Positions 44,672 to 55,554 of a stretch of DNA of 64,000 bases are shown here, one piece after another (the stretch's first letter is position 1; the number at the start of each line of letters is the position of its first letter). Both the position numbers and the translations under genes were made by a program. A model generated the notes under the pieces. That model was given only the letters and a program-made list of their open reading frames with translations, was not told the origin of the DNA and did no database searches. The DNA is taken from contig OY759219.1 of the NCBI GenBank assembly GCA_963662175.1, forward strand, positions 26,082,908 through 26,146,907, read 5' to 3'. This DNA comes from Aradus depressus (lineage: Eukaryota > Arthropoda > Insecta > Hemiptera > Aradidae).

Positions 44672-45522
44672 TGTGATATATCGCATATCCCAGAACGATT
44701 GTTAATTATAGTTATGAGAGCGACCACGAGAAGCGCACTAGTGGAAGATACATGAAGTGGAGGGGATGGAAATTGGAGGATTCCTCGCTGAAGTGCGGTA
44801 TGAAGAAGAGTCGTAGTTGAAGTGTCAGAGGAGGTAGTCGGTCCTAGTTGAGCTGTCGGGACAGACAGACAGAGAGTCGTGGCTGATGTGTCAGAGGAGG
44901 TAGACAGTCTTCAGTCAGCTATCAGAGGAGGTAGTCGGTCCTCGTTCAGCTACGAGAAAGGAGTCAGAGTTGAGCTATTGAGGGAGAAGACATTCCTGGC
45001 TGAGCTGTGGGAAGAAGGAGACTCCTGTTTGACCGGACGTAGGAGACCGAAGACTCTAATTTTGCTGCTAGAGGGAAATCATCCCTGCTGCCTACTTCGA
45101 AGGGACTGGAAGTTCCTCAATCGTCGTGGATCCTGGAGGAGAGACCACCGACTTAAGTGTGGTTAGAAAAAGAAGACTTACAAGGTAACGGAATCATTTA
45201 TTTTACATTTCTCCGACATCGAGACGAATGGCTGGCTGATCATCAATAGACACCTTTATGTTGCGGGAGTTACCAGAACATTTAAGTCTATATAATTTAT
45301 TTCATGTTTGATAGATATTTTATTCCAGATGTGCGATTATGGAGGGACGCCTCACTAATATATGTCAATAATTTTGTTAATAAATGTATGTTGTCTTATA
45401 AATTGTTCTCTAAATTCTCTACAGCCTAGTTCACCTTCTGAGTACGCATGTTAACCCCAAAAGTAAAATCATTTTCATAGTAATTAATAAAAGTTTAAAG
45501 CCCCCAAGCAAAGGTCACTTCA
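44672..45522 (+). repeat. 3' LTR
   Basis: Same length and apparently same sequence as the 5' LTR, followed by ATATATAT. Confidence 0.95.
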
Positions 45523-45689
45523 ATATATATATTTTACCAACCACATCTTTTCAGAACTATGCTCAACCATGAAAGAAAGAAAACCGCTGAGGAGATGGGG
45601 ATAGTCTTCTGTAAAATCATGTATAAGAATGTTCTGTACTTCAATGTGTAGCATTAATTTTTTTTTTTTTTTTAAGTGATAAGGCTATA

Positions 45690-46102
45690 ATAGGACTTTC
45701 TTATACGAACCAAGTATTACAGATCACTGTCCCTCCCTTTCTCCCTCTCATATTGTTTTCAAACTGACATTACTGGCTATAGGTTAGGTTAGGTTTTATG
45801 ACTCATGCCCGGGCTTTAACTAAGAGGTCTTATCGCCTACTACCAGAGCGCAATTTCGTCACTCTGGTGGACATGAGCCCGACTGTACTATGGTAGTCCT
45901 AAATTTTGCTTACCCTAAATTTTTATTCATCTAGGGTAGGGGTCTTTAACGAGTATCTGACATCGTACAGGCTCGGGACCATCGCTTAACGTCCCATCCG
46001 AAGGACGGCGTGTTTAAGTTTATTTTACCTCCCCGATAGGTTATGAACCCACGATCTTGAGCTCAGAAGTCAAGCACGCATAATACTGAGCTACTTACCG
46101 GC
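45690..46102 (-). mobile_element. SINE beside a family D piece
   Basis: Family D end TAGGACTTTCTTATACGAAC (45696-45780), then a minus-strand SINE (45780-46102) with (TTAGG)-type tail, full body and a diverged head. Confidence 0.85.
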
Positions 46103-46275
46103 TATATAAATTTCTTATACTCAGAAAGGTAATACATGTACATATTTCACTGTGAAGCAATAAATTTATTTAAACAAACATATGTCAAGTCGTGTGTAAT
46201 CATGTACAGATCACTCTTTCATACTGCCACTCACTAAAGTCACTTTCAGAATTATCAGTACAATGAAATTATTAG

Positions 46276-46520
46276 GGTCACCGATAGCTCACTGGTCTGC
46301 CATGCTTACTGAGCTCAAGATCGCTGGTTCGAAACCCGGGCCCTTAGTAAGTAGGTATTCTATCGGGAGTTGTGTTCATAGACACACACAGACAGGTTTT
46401 TTTTTCTTAATTTTATGAAATCAGTTGGAAAACATGAAATTCCATTGAAAACTCCTCATTATTTCTGATTTATTACATAACTTCCCCTATACTTTGTATA
46501 GTTGGCGAAATAAAACATTG
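46276..46520 (+). mobile_element. SINE head scrap and family A right end
   Basis: 46276-46350: CCGATAGCTCACTGG and GGTTCGAAACCCGGGCC, tRNA-like head only. 46355-46520: family A right end to CTATACTTTGTATAGTTGGC. Confidence 0.65.
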
Positions 46521-47103
46521 TTGAGAAAGGAACACGAATTCCTTACATCATAAAGCGGTCAGAGAAACAACATGAAAAGGAATAAATATATCCTAAAATT
46601 ATAATAAAATAATTATGAACAAAAATATATTTAAAAAAACTTTGATTGACTTTGAACCTCAGAAAGATGTTTTTAGCGGTGAGTGCTCTCATTTCAACAG
46701 AAATGAAAGATGAATATTTTGAAAGAATTTTCTTCAGGAATTGCTTCTCATTACTTGTAGAAGTAAAAGTATTTCACAGGTTGTCAAACAAAAATTTAGT
46801 CTGACATCTCACTCACAGATTTTATTATTACAATATACTAGCCGGCTTTCGAGGTCCCCCTCATCTAGTAAAAATAATATTTTCTAAAATAATATTGATG
46901 ATGATGGTTTGAAACAAACACAGATTGTCTTCAGACTCCCCAAAAACGTTTAACGTTTCGCCTATGATAATAAAGAATAATAAAAAAATAATAAATTACC
47001 ACATTTCCTGAAGAAATTGGCTGGTCTTATATTAAATTGCGATTTCTACAGTAATTTCCGTAAAAAGTTTTAAGTCAAACTATTAATCTTTACAACGTGC
47101 AAT
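46521..47103. repeat. Spacer with a family C copy
   Basis: 46990-47103 (ACATTTCCTGAAGAAATTGG, GATTTCTACAGTAATTTCCG, ACGTGCAAT) recurs at 51435-51550 and 55700-55815 and partly at 58715. No gene seen in 46521-46990. Confidence 0.5.
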
Positions 47104-47776
47104 CAGGGGCGTAGCCAGGATTTTGAGCAGGAGGGGGCAAAGTTAGGTCACAGGGGGGGGGGAGGGGGGGGGTATAGCCTCCCGGGGGCACAGCCCGCAG
47201 TTTCCGTGGTTAGCGTTGCAGATTCTTTGTTATTAATTTGGGAGACTCGGACCTCTAGAAGCTCCCCCTGAGGTAACCACTGACCGTAATACTTAAGCTG
47301 ACTTAACATGAGCAGCAAAAATGCAAAGCGCAGCAGCAGAAAATGCACGCTGTGGTTTCTGTGCTTTTAGAATTAAATGACTCACAGCCAATAGCGTGCA
47401 TTTGCTGCTGTTGCGCTTTGCATTTTTACTGCGAATGTAAAATCAGCTTTTAGAGTATAAAGTATAACATAAATGAAGATTTTGAGCGAGGAAATGAAAT
47501 GATCGAATTCATATATATTTAAATAAATGTAATATGACTTGTTTTGTACATGTACATTTAAGTTAAGCACAATTTGCGTTTATCGTACGAAAATCGTGAC
47601 AGAACTTCCTCTTTGAAGTGTTCTCGATGGTTTTCCAGCAACTTTCTGTGCACGCTTAGCATGCAGAGACCATTGAGACGGAATTTTTAATCTAAAATTG
47701 TTTTAGTTTATTTAATTTTTCTTGGTTTTTTGCTCTGGCCAGGGGGGACACGCCCCCCCCCCTGGCTACGCCCCTG
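47104..47776. mobile_element. hAT MITE
   Basis: Ends CAGGGGCGTAGCCAGG and CCTGGCTACGCCCCTG with a perfect 8-bp target duplication CGTGCAAT (47096-47103, 47777-47784), 673 bp, no transposase. Contains G and C runs just inside the ends. Inserted in a family C copy. Confidence 0.95.
47312..47432. repeat. Hairpin inside the hAT MITE
   Basis: Two 40-bp arms (47312-47351 and 47393-47432), complementary at 37 of 40 positions, 41-bp loop. Confidence 0.85.
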
Positions 47777-47784
47777 CGTGCAAT

Positions 47785-48217
47785 TTCGAAGAAAGTTTGG
47801 ATTCTTCTAAAATATGATTCGGGGATGCTTGAAAATTTTCTAAACTTGGCGAATTTTCAATTATTTAATCCAAAGATATTTCCATTTGGTTTACAGGAAA
47901 AATTATTAGAATATAATTGAGAACAAATAACCTTCCAAAAAATGTAAAAATATCGATTTTTTCTGAAATCCATCATAATATGGACATATTTAAATATCGA
48001 TATTGCAAAATTGTAGTAATTGCGTGGGGTTAGCAGACTAGTACCGATTTACATTATTTTAAACAGTTGGCGATGAGAACCATTACAGTCTTTTGCCATA
48101 AAAACATAATATCTCTCCATTTTCACTCTCTGGTTCAAAAAATAATCTCTTATTTCATATTAGGAACGTATCCTATTGTTGACGCATTTTAATGTTTGCT
48201 TATTCTTTTGTCGGCAG
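47785..48217. other. Intron sequence upstream of the receptor exon
   Basis: AT-rich, ending in a T-rich tract and the acceptor TCGGCAG (48211-48217). No other exon recognised. Confidence 0.6.
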
Positions 48218-48470
48218 GTACATCGCAGTGACACAACCAATCAAGTATGCCAAACACAAGAACAACCGACGGGTGTGGTTGACCATCGTATTGGTGTGGG
48301 CCATCAGCTGTGCCATAGGTAGCCCTATAGTCATGGGGCTCAACAATACTCCAGACAGACAACCTGAACTCTGTCTATTCTACAATTCCGACTTTATCAT
48401 CTACTCATCACTATCATCTTTCTACATTCCCTGCATCATCATGGTCTTCCTATATTATAGTATATTTAAG
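48218..48470 (+). CDS. Dop2R: D2-like dopamine receptor, single internal exon
   Basis: Class A G-protein-coupled receptor exon of 253 bp. AG acceptor at 48216-48217, GTAAGT donor at 48471. The first base completes an Arg codon, so the DRY motif at the end of helix 3 is split by the intron; the exon ends on a codon boundary. It encodes YIAVTQPIKYAKHK (second intracellular loop), helix 4 (VWLTIVLVWAISCAIGSPIV), loop 2 with the conserved Cys (48372-48374) that pairs with helix 3, and helix 5 with YSSLSSFYIP. The serines at 48405, 48408 and 48417 match the catechol-binding serines of D2 receptors. The sequence is closest in my memory to insect D2-like receptors, which couple to Gi. Helices 1-3 and 6-7 lie on other exons outside recognisable range. 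The reading frame is intact. Confidence 0.9.
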
Positions 48471-48559
48471 GTAAGTCAATTTTTTTTTTAATTAAAAAAT
48501 TAGTACAGCTGAATATGTTGTAGTAATAGAGGTATTTACGAATTATAATAAGAAACGAA

Positions 48560-48680
48560 ACGCAATACTGAGAGTGACTTTCTTATACTCAGTAATGCCA
48601 GTATGAAACTAATTTGAGAGGGAGAGAGGGGAATCTGTATAAAAGTGATTGGTATAAGAACGCCCTGCCCTGTATTTGCC
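48560..48680. mobile_element. Family D MITE copy
   Basis: GTGACTTTCTTATACTCAGT at one side and TGATTGGTATAAGAACGCCC at the other, with the AGAGGGAGAGAGGGG core. About 90 bp after the exon donor. Confidence 0.55.
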
Positions 48681-48726
48681 ACAAAACATGAATTTATTTT
48701 TATTTTTAATGAAAACTACAACTAAT

Positions 48727-49049
48727 AGAGGGCGCCGGTAGCTCAGTGGTATGCGTGCTTACCTTCTGAGCTTAAGAAAGTGGGTTCGAAAACCGACCGA
48801 GGCCCTTAGTTTATTTTATCTGGGAGGTAAAATAAACTTAAGCACGCCGTCCCTCGGATGGGACGTTAAGTGATGGTCTCGAGCCTGTACGATGTCAGGT
48901 ACTCGTTAAAGACCCCTGCCCTAGGTGAATAAAAATGTAGGACTCCCATAGTAGAGTCGGGCTTATGTCCACCTGACGAAAGAGCGCTCTGATAGTAGGC
49001 GATATGACCTCGTACTTAAAGCCCGGGCATGAGTCATAAAACCTAACCT
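48727..49049 (+). mobile_element. SINE in the receptor intron
   Basis: Full head and body with a short ACCTAACC tail; a small deletion before GTAGGACTCCC. In the sense direction of the receptor. Confidence 0.9.
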
Positions 49050-49287
49050 TTGAAATATTTCTTAACGAAATTTAATTTACATTCTTTGAGACGCTATAAC
49101 GTTGGTTCTATTGACCTTATCTCCAACATTAGTGATTCGAAATTTAATAAGAAAATATGTTATAGGACTAACCCTTTTCATGTTAGTCTAACATAGAAGA
49201 ATATGTGTTTCAAAACGTCATTTAAGGATAGTTCGAAAATATCACAAAAACCGGACGATCTGCGAAACGTTTACACACGTTCATATA
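49050..49287. other. No feature seen
   Basis: AT-rich intron sequence ending in the TA target of the mariner element. Confidence 0.4.
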
Positions 49288-49992
49288 CGAGGCACGTCCA
49301 GAAAGTAAGTGTACTCAATTTATGTAGGGTTCAAAAAAAATGTATTTAAACAAAAACATACTTGGTTACACTTGTACATATGTAAGTTATTTTTCGACGT
49401 AGTCACCATCCCTCTCCATGCAAGTGGTGAGCCGCGGCATCAATTTTTTCATGCCTGCCTCGAAGAAGTCTCCCGCCAGCTCTTTCGCCCACTTCTCCAC
49501 CTCCCCCTTCACCTCCTCGTCCGTTGAAAACTTGTTCCCACCCATGTGCACCTTAAGGGAAGTGAAGAGATGGAAATCTGAAGGGGCCAGGTCAGGGGAA
49601 TACGGGGGGTGGTTCAAAACGTCCCATCCAAAGAGTCCAGGAGTTGCTTCGTGGCGTTGGCCGCGAGGTCTGGCATTGTCGGGCAGCAGGCAGACTCCCT
49701 TCGTCAGCATACCCCTCCTTTTATTCTGAATCGCCCTTTTCAATTCTGAATCGAGCTTTTCCCTTCGCAACGAGGTAGCGAATGACGGCGCGAATTTCGC
49801 ACTTGGCGGGAGATACAATCGACATTTCTCGCGAGAGATGCTACTGCGTCAAGAGTTTTCAACACACTAACCTCGGATTGGTCTCGTTTTGAAGGGGAGG
49901 GGTCAGGCTACGCGGCAGTGTTGCCAACATGTCGAAAAAGTATTCCCTACAGCTGTGAGAGTACCACTTACTTACTTTCAGGACGTGCCTCG
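49288..49992 (-). mobile_element. Internally deleted mariner
   Basis: Inverted ends CGAGGCACGTCCAGAAAGTA and TTTCAGGACGTGCCTCG with TA on both sides (49286-49287, 49993-49994), 705 bp. Holds the C-terminal third of a transposase on the minus strand. Its left 27 bp are absent from the second copy at 53584. Confidence 0.9.
49387..49818 (-). pseudogene. Mariner transposase C-terminal remnant
   Basis: 143 codons. Contains LLPDNARPR (second catalytic Asp, residue 47) and WDVLNHPPYSPDLAPSDFHL (third catalytic Asp, residue 81). The spacing is 33, one short of the mariner DD34D rule, and the residues between (50-63) look frameshifted: the +1 frame over that stretch fits the family better, so two compensating indels are likely. 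The first catalytic Asp and the DNA-binding domain are missing. Non-functional. Confidence 0.85.
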
Positions 49993-50599
49993 TACATAGA
50001 GAAGGTTGTCTAGTGTGGAAAGGGGCAGCTTGATAGTTGTATGCTTCTTCTTACAAGATTTTCCCCTTGCGAGCAATAGATAAAGAAATGTTAAACACTA
50101 CTACATAAATTCAATGCTAGCTTAGTGTGCTATAGGAAGAATTCCTATCACTAACTGACACTAGTTTAAGTCACAAATTTCTTGTCGGATAGTAAGTTGC
50201 TATGTTAAAATATAAATAAAAAATGCATAAAATAATGAACAGTTAGACAGGATAAAAGGGTATAAGACGTTGTCCAGTGTATATATACTGCAATATCTGT
50301 TAAGAAGATTGTCCAGTGTGGAGAGAAGCAGCTCTATGAATTAAGCTTCTATTCGGAGTTACACAATAGAAGCAGTCCTTTCCTCTTCTATTCAATGAAC
50401 CTCCTTTCATTGTGCTGTAAGCTCCTTCACAAAATTTTTTATTTATTTTTTTTTTTTTTTGACGGAATCCAATTCTTTATCACTTTCAGCAAAATCCATC
50501 TTTCTTCTTTTCAGCGGTTGAAAGAGAATGAATTACTTAAAACGCGTGTATCATGTTAATGCTTACTTAGGGTTTTAACTCAATAGAATATAAATAAAA

Positions 50600-50810
50600 A
50601 ATAGTCATCTGTGATTCACCGGCAATATACTTGCTCAGAAGGAATTAATTTTATGCTCTCCGTCTAAAACTAATTCACCATTTAGGTTAAAAATTAATAG
50701 TTGAATTACATTGGGGCTACAAAATCCTCATATATTTTGTGTTAATACATTCATTAAGGCCGATATCGCGACAAAATTGATAAATGTAGTCTTTATTGAT
50801 TATTGAATAC
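50600..50810 (+). mobile_element. Family A left part (copy 1 of duplication)
   Basis: GTCATCTGTGATTCACCGGC, AGGAATTAATTTTATGCTCT and GGGGCTACAAAATCCTCATA. The same piece with its flank recurs inverted at 59104-59300. Counterpart in the second duplicate at 54864-55074. Confidence 0.6.
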
Positions 50811-50934
50811 ACACATACACCACACACACAGGCACAGAAAAGCAGAAATATTATACAGAAATTCGATGCCGAGTTTTCTTCGGAACTTCATGCTTTCCGA
50901 CCTCCTGATCTCAAAAATGAAAAAAAATAATTGT

Positions 50935-51290
50935 GTTTTAGCCCTATAAGGACGGAATGGAGGAGAAACAGAGAGGAGGCTGATTTGGACCGGAACCCTT
51001 CTGAGGGATCTCCGCAAGGGCGGCAATAAAACGTTGGTTCACCAGGAGTCATCCAGTTCTGGAGAGGGGTCCCAAAGCATATGAATAAACACCTGCACAA
51101 TATGGGCATCGCTAGAAACCCTCTGTGCAGGAAATGTGGCGAAGAAAATGAAACTCCTGTTCATATTCAAGCACTAGAAAATAAAAGTAAGAGATTTCAC
51201 CGCTTGCCATAACAGAACCAAAGCAGGTAATGGAGAGAACCTGCAGCAGAATCCTGGACTTTATTAAAGATAGAGGGTGATGAGGCTGAA
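50935..51290 (+). mobile_element. LINE C-terminal fragment (copy 1)
   Basis: Plus-strand translation reads KHLHNMGIARNPL then the zinc-like CRKCGEENETPVHI, as near the end of several LINE ORF2 proteins; stops follow. Duplicate at 55199-55554. Confidence 0.65.
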
Positions 51291-51429
51291 TTCAAAAATC
51301 CCAATAACTGCCGATGTAATGAATGTATGAACATAAAATTTAATATGACGATTCAATGTGATAAAAAAAAATATATAAATTATAATTAAATGAACAAAAT
51401 TAATAATAATTAAAACAAAAAGAATAAAG

Positions 51430-51550
51430 AATAAATATTATCACATTTCCTGTAGAAATTAAAGCTGGTCTTCTACTAAATTTTGATTTCTACAGTAATT
51501 TCCGAAAAAGGCCCTAAAAAATATCGAAAGTTAAAGACGTGCAATTTTGA
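51430..51550. repeat. Family C copy
   Basis: TCACATTTCCTGTAGAAATT, GATTTCTACAGTAATTTCCG. Duplicate at 55700-55815. Confidence 0.5.
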
Positions 51551-51769
51551 AAAAAGTGCATGTATTTTAAAACATTTCAATTAACAAATTATTTCATTTT
51601 GATTTCTTCTAAATATAATAATGAAATAAAAAATCAAATTACTTACAATAAAAATCTTACAAACCAATTTCGACATCTACTTTAGTCTCTTTTCTTCTTA
51701 AATATTGTGGCCATTCTTTAATTAAATGTTATTCTAGACATATAAACACATAGATATAGTAAGGAAAGG

Positions 51770-52345
51770 GGAAAAATCGACATTTGCGAAACATATAAAT
51801 GATATGGGTCTCTCATTCAACGAAACATCCGGCATAAAATACCTCCACTTATGTGAAAAAGGTAGACCATTAGATTCTCTAGAACAGCTAGAAATTAATA
51901 TGACTCGAAAAAATGGGAATTGTTTAAACGACCAGACACTTCAAATTTTCTCCTTTGCTAATCCCTTTCAGATAACAAATATCCATTACAACATTTATCT
52001 AGGTTAAATAACTTCCTACATAGCTGCTATATATTGTACATTTGTTGTATTGTTTTCTTGTAATGTTAGTTTTTAGATCTATTTTAATTTTATTTTTTTG
52101 GTTTTCAAATAAGTGCACAGTTAGCTATTACAGTTAGAATATAGACTTCCACCCCCCTGGTTTTACCAGAGGAAGGGGACCCTTTCACCTCATGTACTCT
52201 TAGGTTAATATAAATATGTATGCCTGCCAAATATCTGAATTATTGTTGAACATTGTGCTGACGATGGCGTAAGCAGAAACCGGTACACATTTAAGTATAT
52301 GTTTGTGGAATTAGACAATATAAGTGTTCAACAAAGTGTTTTATC
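51770..52345 (+). mobile_element. Penelope-like element 3' end (copy 1)
   Basis: 51770-52007 encodes the end of a GIY-YIG endonuclease domain as found at the C-terminus of Penelope-like proteins: TFAKHINDMGLSFNETSG, YLHLCEKGRPLDSLEQLEI and NCLNDQ with a stop at 52007. About 250 bp later comes a hammerhead-like motif and GTGGAATTAGACAATATAAG, enclosed by GTTGAAC (52244-52250) and GTTCAAC (52326-52332). Reverse transcriptase is absent. Duplicate at 56034-56609. Confidence 0.75.
52258..52280 (+). ncRNA. Hammerhead-ribozyme-like motif (copy 1)
   Basis: CTGACGA, TGGCGTAAGCA, GAAAC. Core nucleotides match CUGANGA and GAAA; stem II is short and carries one unpaired G (TGGC/GCA). Followed by CGGTACAC. 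Confidence 0.5.
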
Positions 52346-53239
52346 TATCATTTTATTTTATAAACATATAAATAAATAAAAGTATCTTTGCGCATCTACT
52401 TCACTGTTATTTTCACTCCTACATCTCCTCTACATCTTCTCTCACTCAGACTGGTTCAATACACCTTAACCCTAAAAACAACTCTCTCTCTCTAGACTGT
52501 CCACTTCCACATCTTTCCTTAGACTGTTTCTCACTACATATTTAAAACAGCTGATCGTCGTCTTTTGTGCTCCAATCATTGGTTGTTCCCATTTCTTTTT
52601 AAAACAAAATGCGACTAGTCCATTTTTGTATATTTATTCACTATTTAAGTTACTTTACTCCTAATGTTAGGAGTGTTAGAAGCCACCATATAGGTCAAAT
52701 ATTGAGTTTTGGCCCAAACAGTCTATAGACTTTTAGAAGAAAAGCGTAAACTTAATTAATTAATTCGTTCTGGGAAAGTACATAACTGGTGATGCAACGA
52801 CGATTTTTTTTTTCATCTCATTCTTTTGAACAAACAATTTCTTGAAAAAAATTAATTTCCTTACTAAATATAAATAATATATTAATTTACACTCTTTTTT
52901 TTTAAGTAATTTAAATTGACTCATAATTAGAAATGACCTGACTCAAAAAAAAAAAAAAAGGGTGCTAATAAAAAATTACCCTAACCCTTCTGAGTAGAAC
53001 AATAAAAAAATGGGTCGGGACAGATGACGGTGGGGCTCGTCGGGTTATCAAAGATTCATACCCCAGCGGAACAAAGGTTCACTGCATATTTTAGCACCCA
53101 CAAACCACCTACCTACCCACTTTTTACGTTTTAGCCCAATTTTCTCTTATTATTTTTGGTTCCCAGCCCAAAACCATAGGGCGTCTATACCCTCGCATGG
53201 TTCCTTCACCGGATCATTCCTGTATTTATGTAATTAAAT

Positions 53240-53345
53240 ATATATAAAAAGAACTGGTTTAACTTTTATATTGTCTAATTTCACAAAAATATAAACATAA
53301 AGTGTACCGGTATCGGAATAGGCCATCGTCAACCCAATGTTTAAG
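53240..53345 (-). mobile_element. Inverted Penelope-type end
   Basis: Reverse complement of 52255-52335: TATTGTCTAATTTCACAAAA, then GTGTACCGGTATCGG and CCATCGTCAACCC. The GAAA of the core is GATA here. Duplicate near 57504-57612. Confidence 0.65.
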
Positions 53346-53371
53346 TTTGTTAGCCAACCCCTGGTAAAGTG

Positions 53372-53566
53372 CGAGGGATTGTGTGTGTCACAGTCTTAAC
53401 CTTCTTCCTAGGGATTGTGAGTCACAGTCTTAACCTTCTTCCTAGGGATTGTGTGTCAGTCTTAACCTTCTTCCTAGGGATTGTGTGTCACAGTCTTAAC
53501 CTTCTTCCTAGGGATTGCGTGTCACAGGCTTAACCTTCTGCCTAGGGATTGTGTGTCACAGTCTTA
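53372..53566 (+). repeat. 34-bp minisatellite (copy 1)
   Basis: Five to six units of CTTCTTCCTAGGGATTGTGT plus GTCACAGTCTTAAC. The duplication junction lies at its end. Confidence 0.9.
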
Positions 53567-53777
53567 TGTAGGGTCAATTTATGTCAATTTATGTAGGGTT
53601 CAAAAAAAATGTATTTAAACAAAAACATACTTGGTTACACTTGTACATATGTAAGTTATTTTTCGACGTAGTCACCATCCCTCTCCATGCAAGTGGTGAG
53701 CCGCGGCATCAATTTTTTCATGCCTGCCTCGAAGAAGTCTCCCGCCAGCTCTTTCGCCCACTTCTCCACCTCCCCCT

Positions 53778-54086
53778 TCACCTCCTCGTCCGTTGAAAAC
53801 TTGTTCCCACCCATGTGCACTTAAGGGAAGTGAAGAGATGGAAATCTGAAGGGGCCAGGTCAGGGGAATACGGGGGGTGGTTCAAAACGTCCCATCCAAA
53901 GAGTCCAGGAGTTGCTTCGTGGCGTTGGCCGCGAGGTCTGGCATTGTCGGGCAGCAGGCAGACTCCCTTCGTCAGCATACCCCTCCTTTTATTCTGAATC
54001 GCCCTTTTCAATTCTGAATCGAGCTTTTCCCTTCGCAACGAGGTAGCGAATGACGGCGCGAATTTCGCACTTGGCGGGAGATACAA
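53778..54086 (-). pseudogene. Mariner transposase remnant (copy 2)
   Basis: As 49387-49818, but a one-base deletion near 53820 (CACTTAAGGG for CACCTTAAGGG) ends the similarity after LFTSLK, so it is more damaged than copy 1. Confidence 0.85.
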
Positions 54087-55198
54087 TCGACATTTTTCGC
54101 GAGAGATGCTACCGCGTCAAGAGTTTTCAACACACTAACCTCGGATTGGTCTCGTTTTGAAGGGGAGGGGTCAGGCTACGCGGCAGTGTTGCCAACATGT
54201 CGAAAAAGTATTCCCTACAGCTGTGAGAGTACCACTTACTTTCAGGACGTGCCTCGTACATAGAGAAGGTTGTCTAGTGTGGAAAGGGGCAGCTTGATAG
54301 TTGTATGCTTCTTCTTACAAGATTTTCCCCTTGCGAGCAATAGATAAAGAAATGTTAAACACTACTACATAAATTCAATGCTAGCTTAGTGTGCTATAGG
54401 AAGAATTCCTATCACTAACTGACACTAGTTTAAGTCACAAATTTCTTGTCGGATAGTAAGTTGCTATGTTAAAATATAAATAAAAAATGCATAAAATAAT
54501 GAACAGTTAGACAGGATAAAAGGGTATAAGACGTTGTCCAGTGTATATATACTGCAATATCTGTTAAGAAGATTGTCCAGTGTGGAGAGAAGCAGCTCTA
54601 TGAATTAAGCTTCTATTCGGAGTTACACAATAGAAGCAGTCCTTTCCTCTTCTATTCAATGAACCTCCTTTCATTGTGCTGTAAGCTCCTTCACAAAATT
54701 TTTTATTTATTTTTTTTTTTTTTTGACGGAATCCAATTCTTTATCACTTTCAGCAAAATCCATCTTTCTTCTTTTCAGCGTTTGAAAGAGAATGAATTAC
54801 TTAAAACGCGTGTATCATGTTAATGCTTACTTAGGGTTTTAACTCAATAGAATATAAATAAAAAATAGTCATCTGTGATTCACCGGCAATATACTTGCTC
54901 AGAAGGAATTAATTTTATGCTCTCCGTCTAAAACTAATTCACCATTTAGGTTAAAAATTAATAGTTGAATTACATTGGGGCTACAAAATCCTCATATATT
55001 TTGTGTTAATACATTCATTAAGGCCGATATCGCGACAAAATTGATAAATGTAGTCTTTATTGATTATTGAATACACACATACACCACACACACAGGCACA
55101 GAAAAGCAGAAATATTATACAGAAATTCGATGCCGAGTTTTCTTCGGAACTTCATGCTTTCCGACCTTCTGATCTCAAAAATGAAAAAAAATAATTGT

Positions 55199-55554
55199 GT
55201 TTTAGCCCTATAAGGACGGAATGGAGGAGAAACAGAGAGGAGGCTGATTTGGACCGGAACCCTTCTGAGGGATCTCCGCAAGGGCGGCAATAAAACGTTG
55301 GTTCACCAGGAGTCATCCAGTTCTGGAGAGGGGTCCCAAAGCATATGAATAAACACCTGCACAATATGGGCATCGCTAGAAACCCTCTGTGCAGGAAATG
55401 TGGCGAAGAAAATGAAACTCCTGTTCATATTCAAGCACTAGAAAATAAAAGTAAGAGATTTCACCGCTTGCCATAACAGAACCAAAGCAGGTAATGGAGA
55501 GAACCTGCAGCAGAATCCTGGACTTTATTAAAGATAGAGGGTGATGAGGCTGAA
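55199..55554 (+). mobile_element. LINE C-terminal fragment (copy 2)
   Basis: Duplicate of 50935-51290 with the same CRKCGEENETPVHI motif. Confidence 0.65.

Larger units (their letters stand above)
37286..45522 (+). mobile_element. Ty3/gypsy LTR retrotransposon
   Basis: 8237 bp with two 851-bp LTRs that begin TG and end CA and that I could not tell apart by eye. The target is a TA tract; ATAT on each side fits a 4-bp duplication. Order: LTR, primer binding site, Gag frame, protease-reverse transcriptase-RNase H-integrase frame, 3' tandem repeats, polypurine tract, LTR. This Pol order (integrase after RNase H) defines Ty3/gypsy. No envelope frame is seen. Gag lacks a CCHC knuckle and the target is TA-rich, as in errantivirus-like gypsy elements, but placement needs a tree. 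Confidence 0.95.
49315..53566. repeat. 4.25 kb tandem duplication, copy 1
   Basis: Near-identical to 53584-57833 (offset 4264-4269). Left breakpoint inside the mariner remnant, right breakpoint inside a 34-bp minisatellite. Few differences noticed: a 4-bp indel at 49969, single bases near 50515, 50906 and 52111, and A-run length at 52950. Confidence 0.95.
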
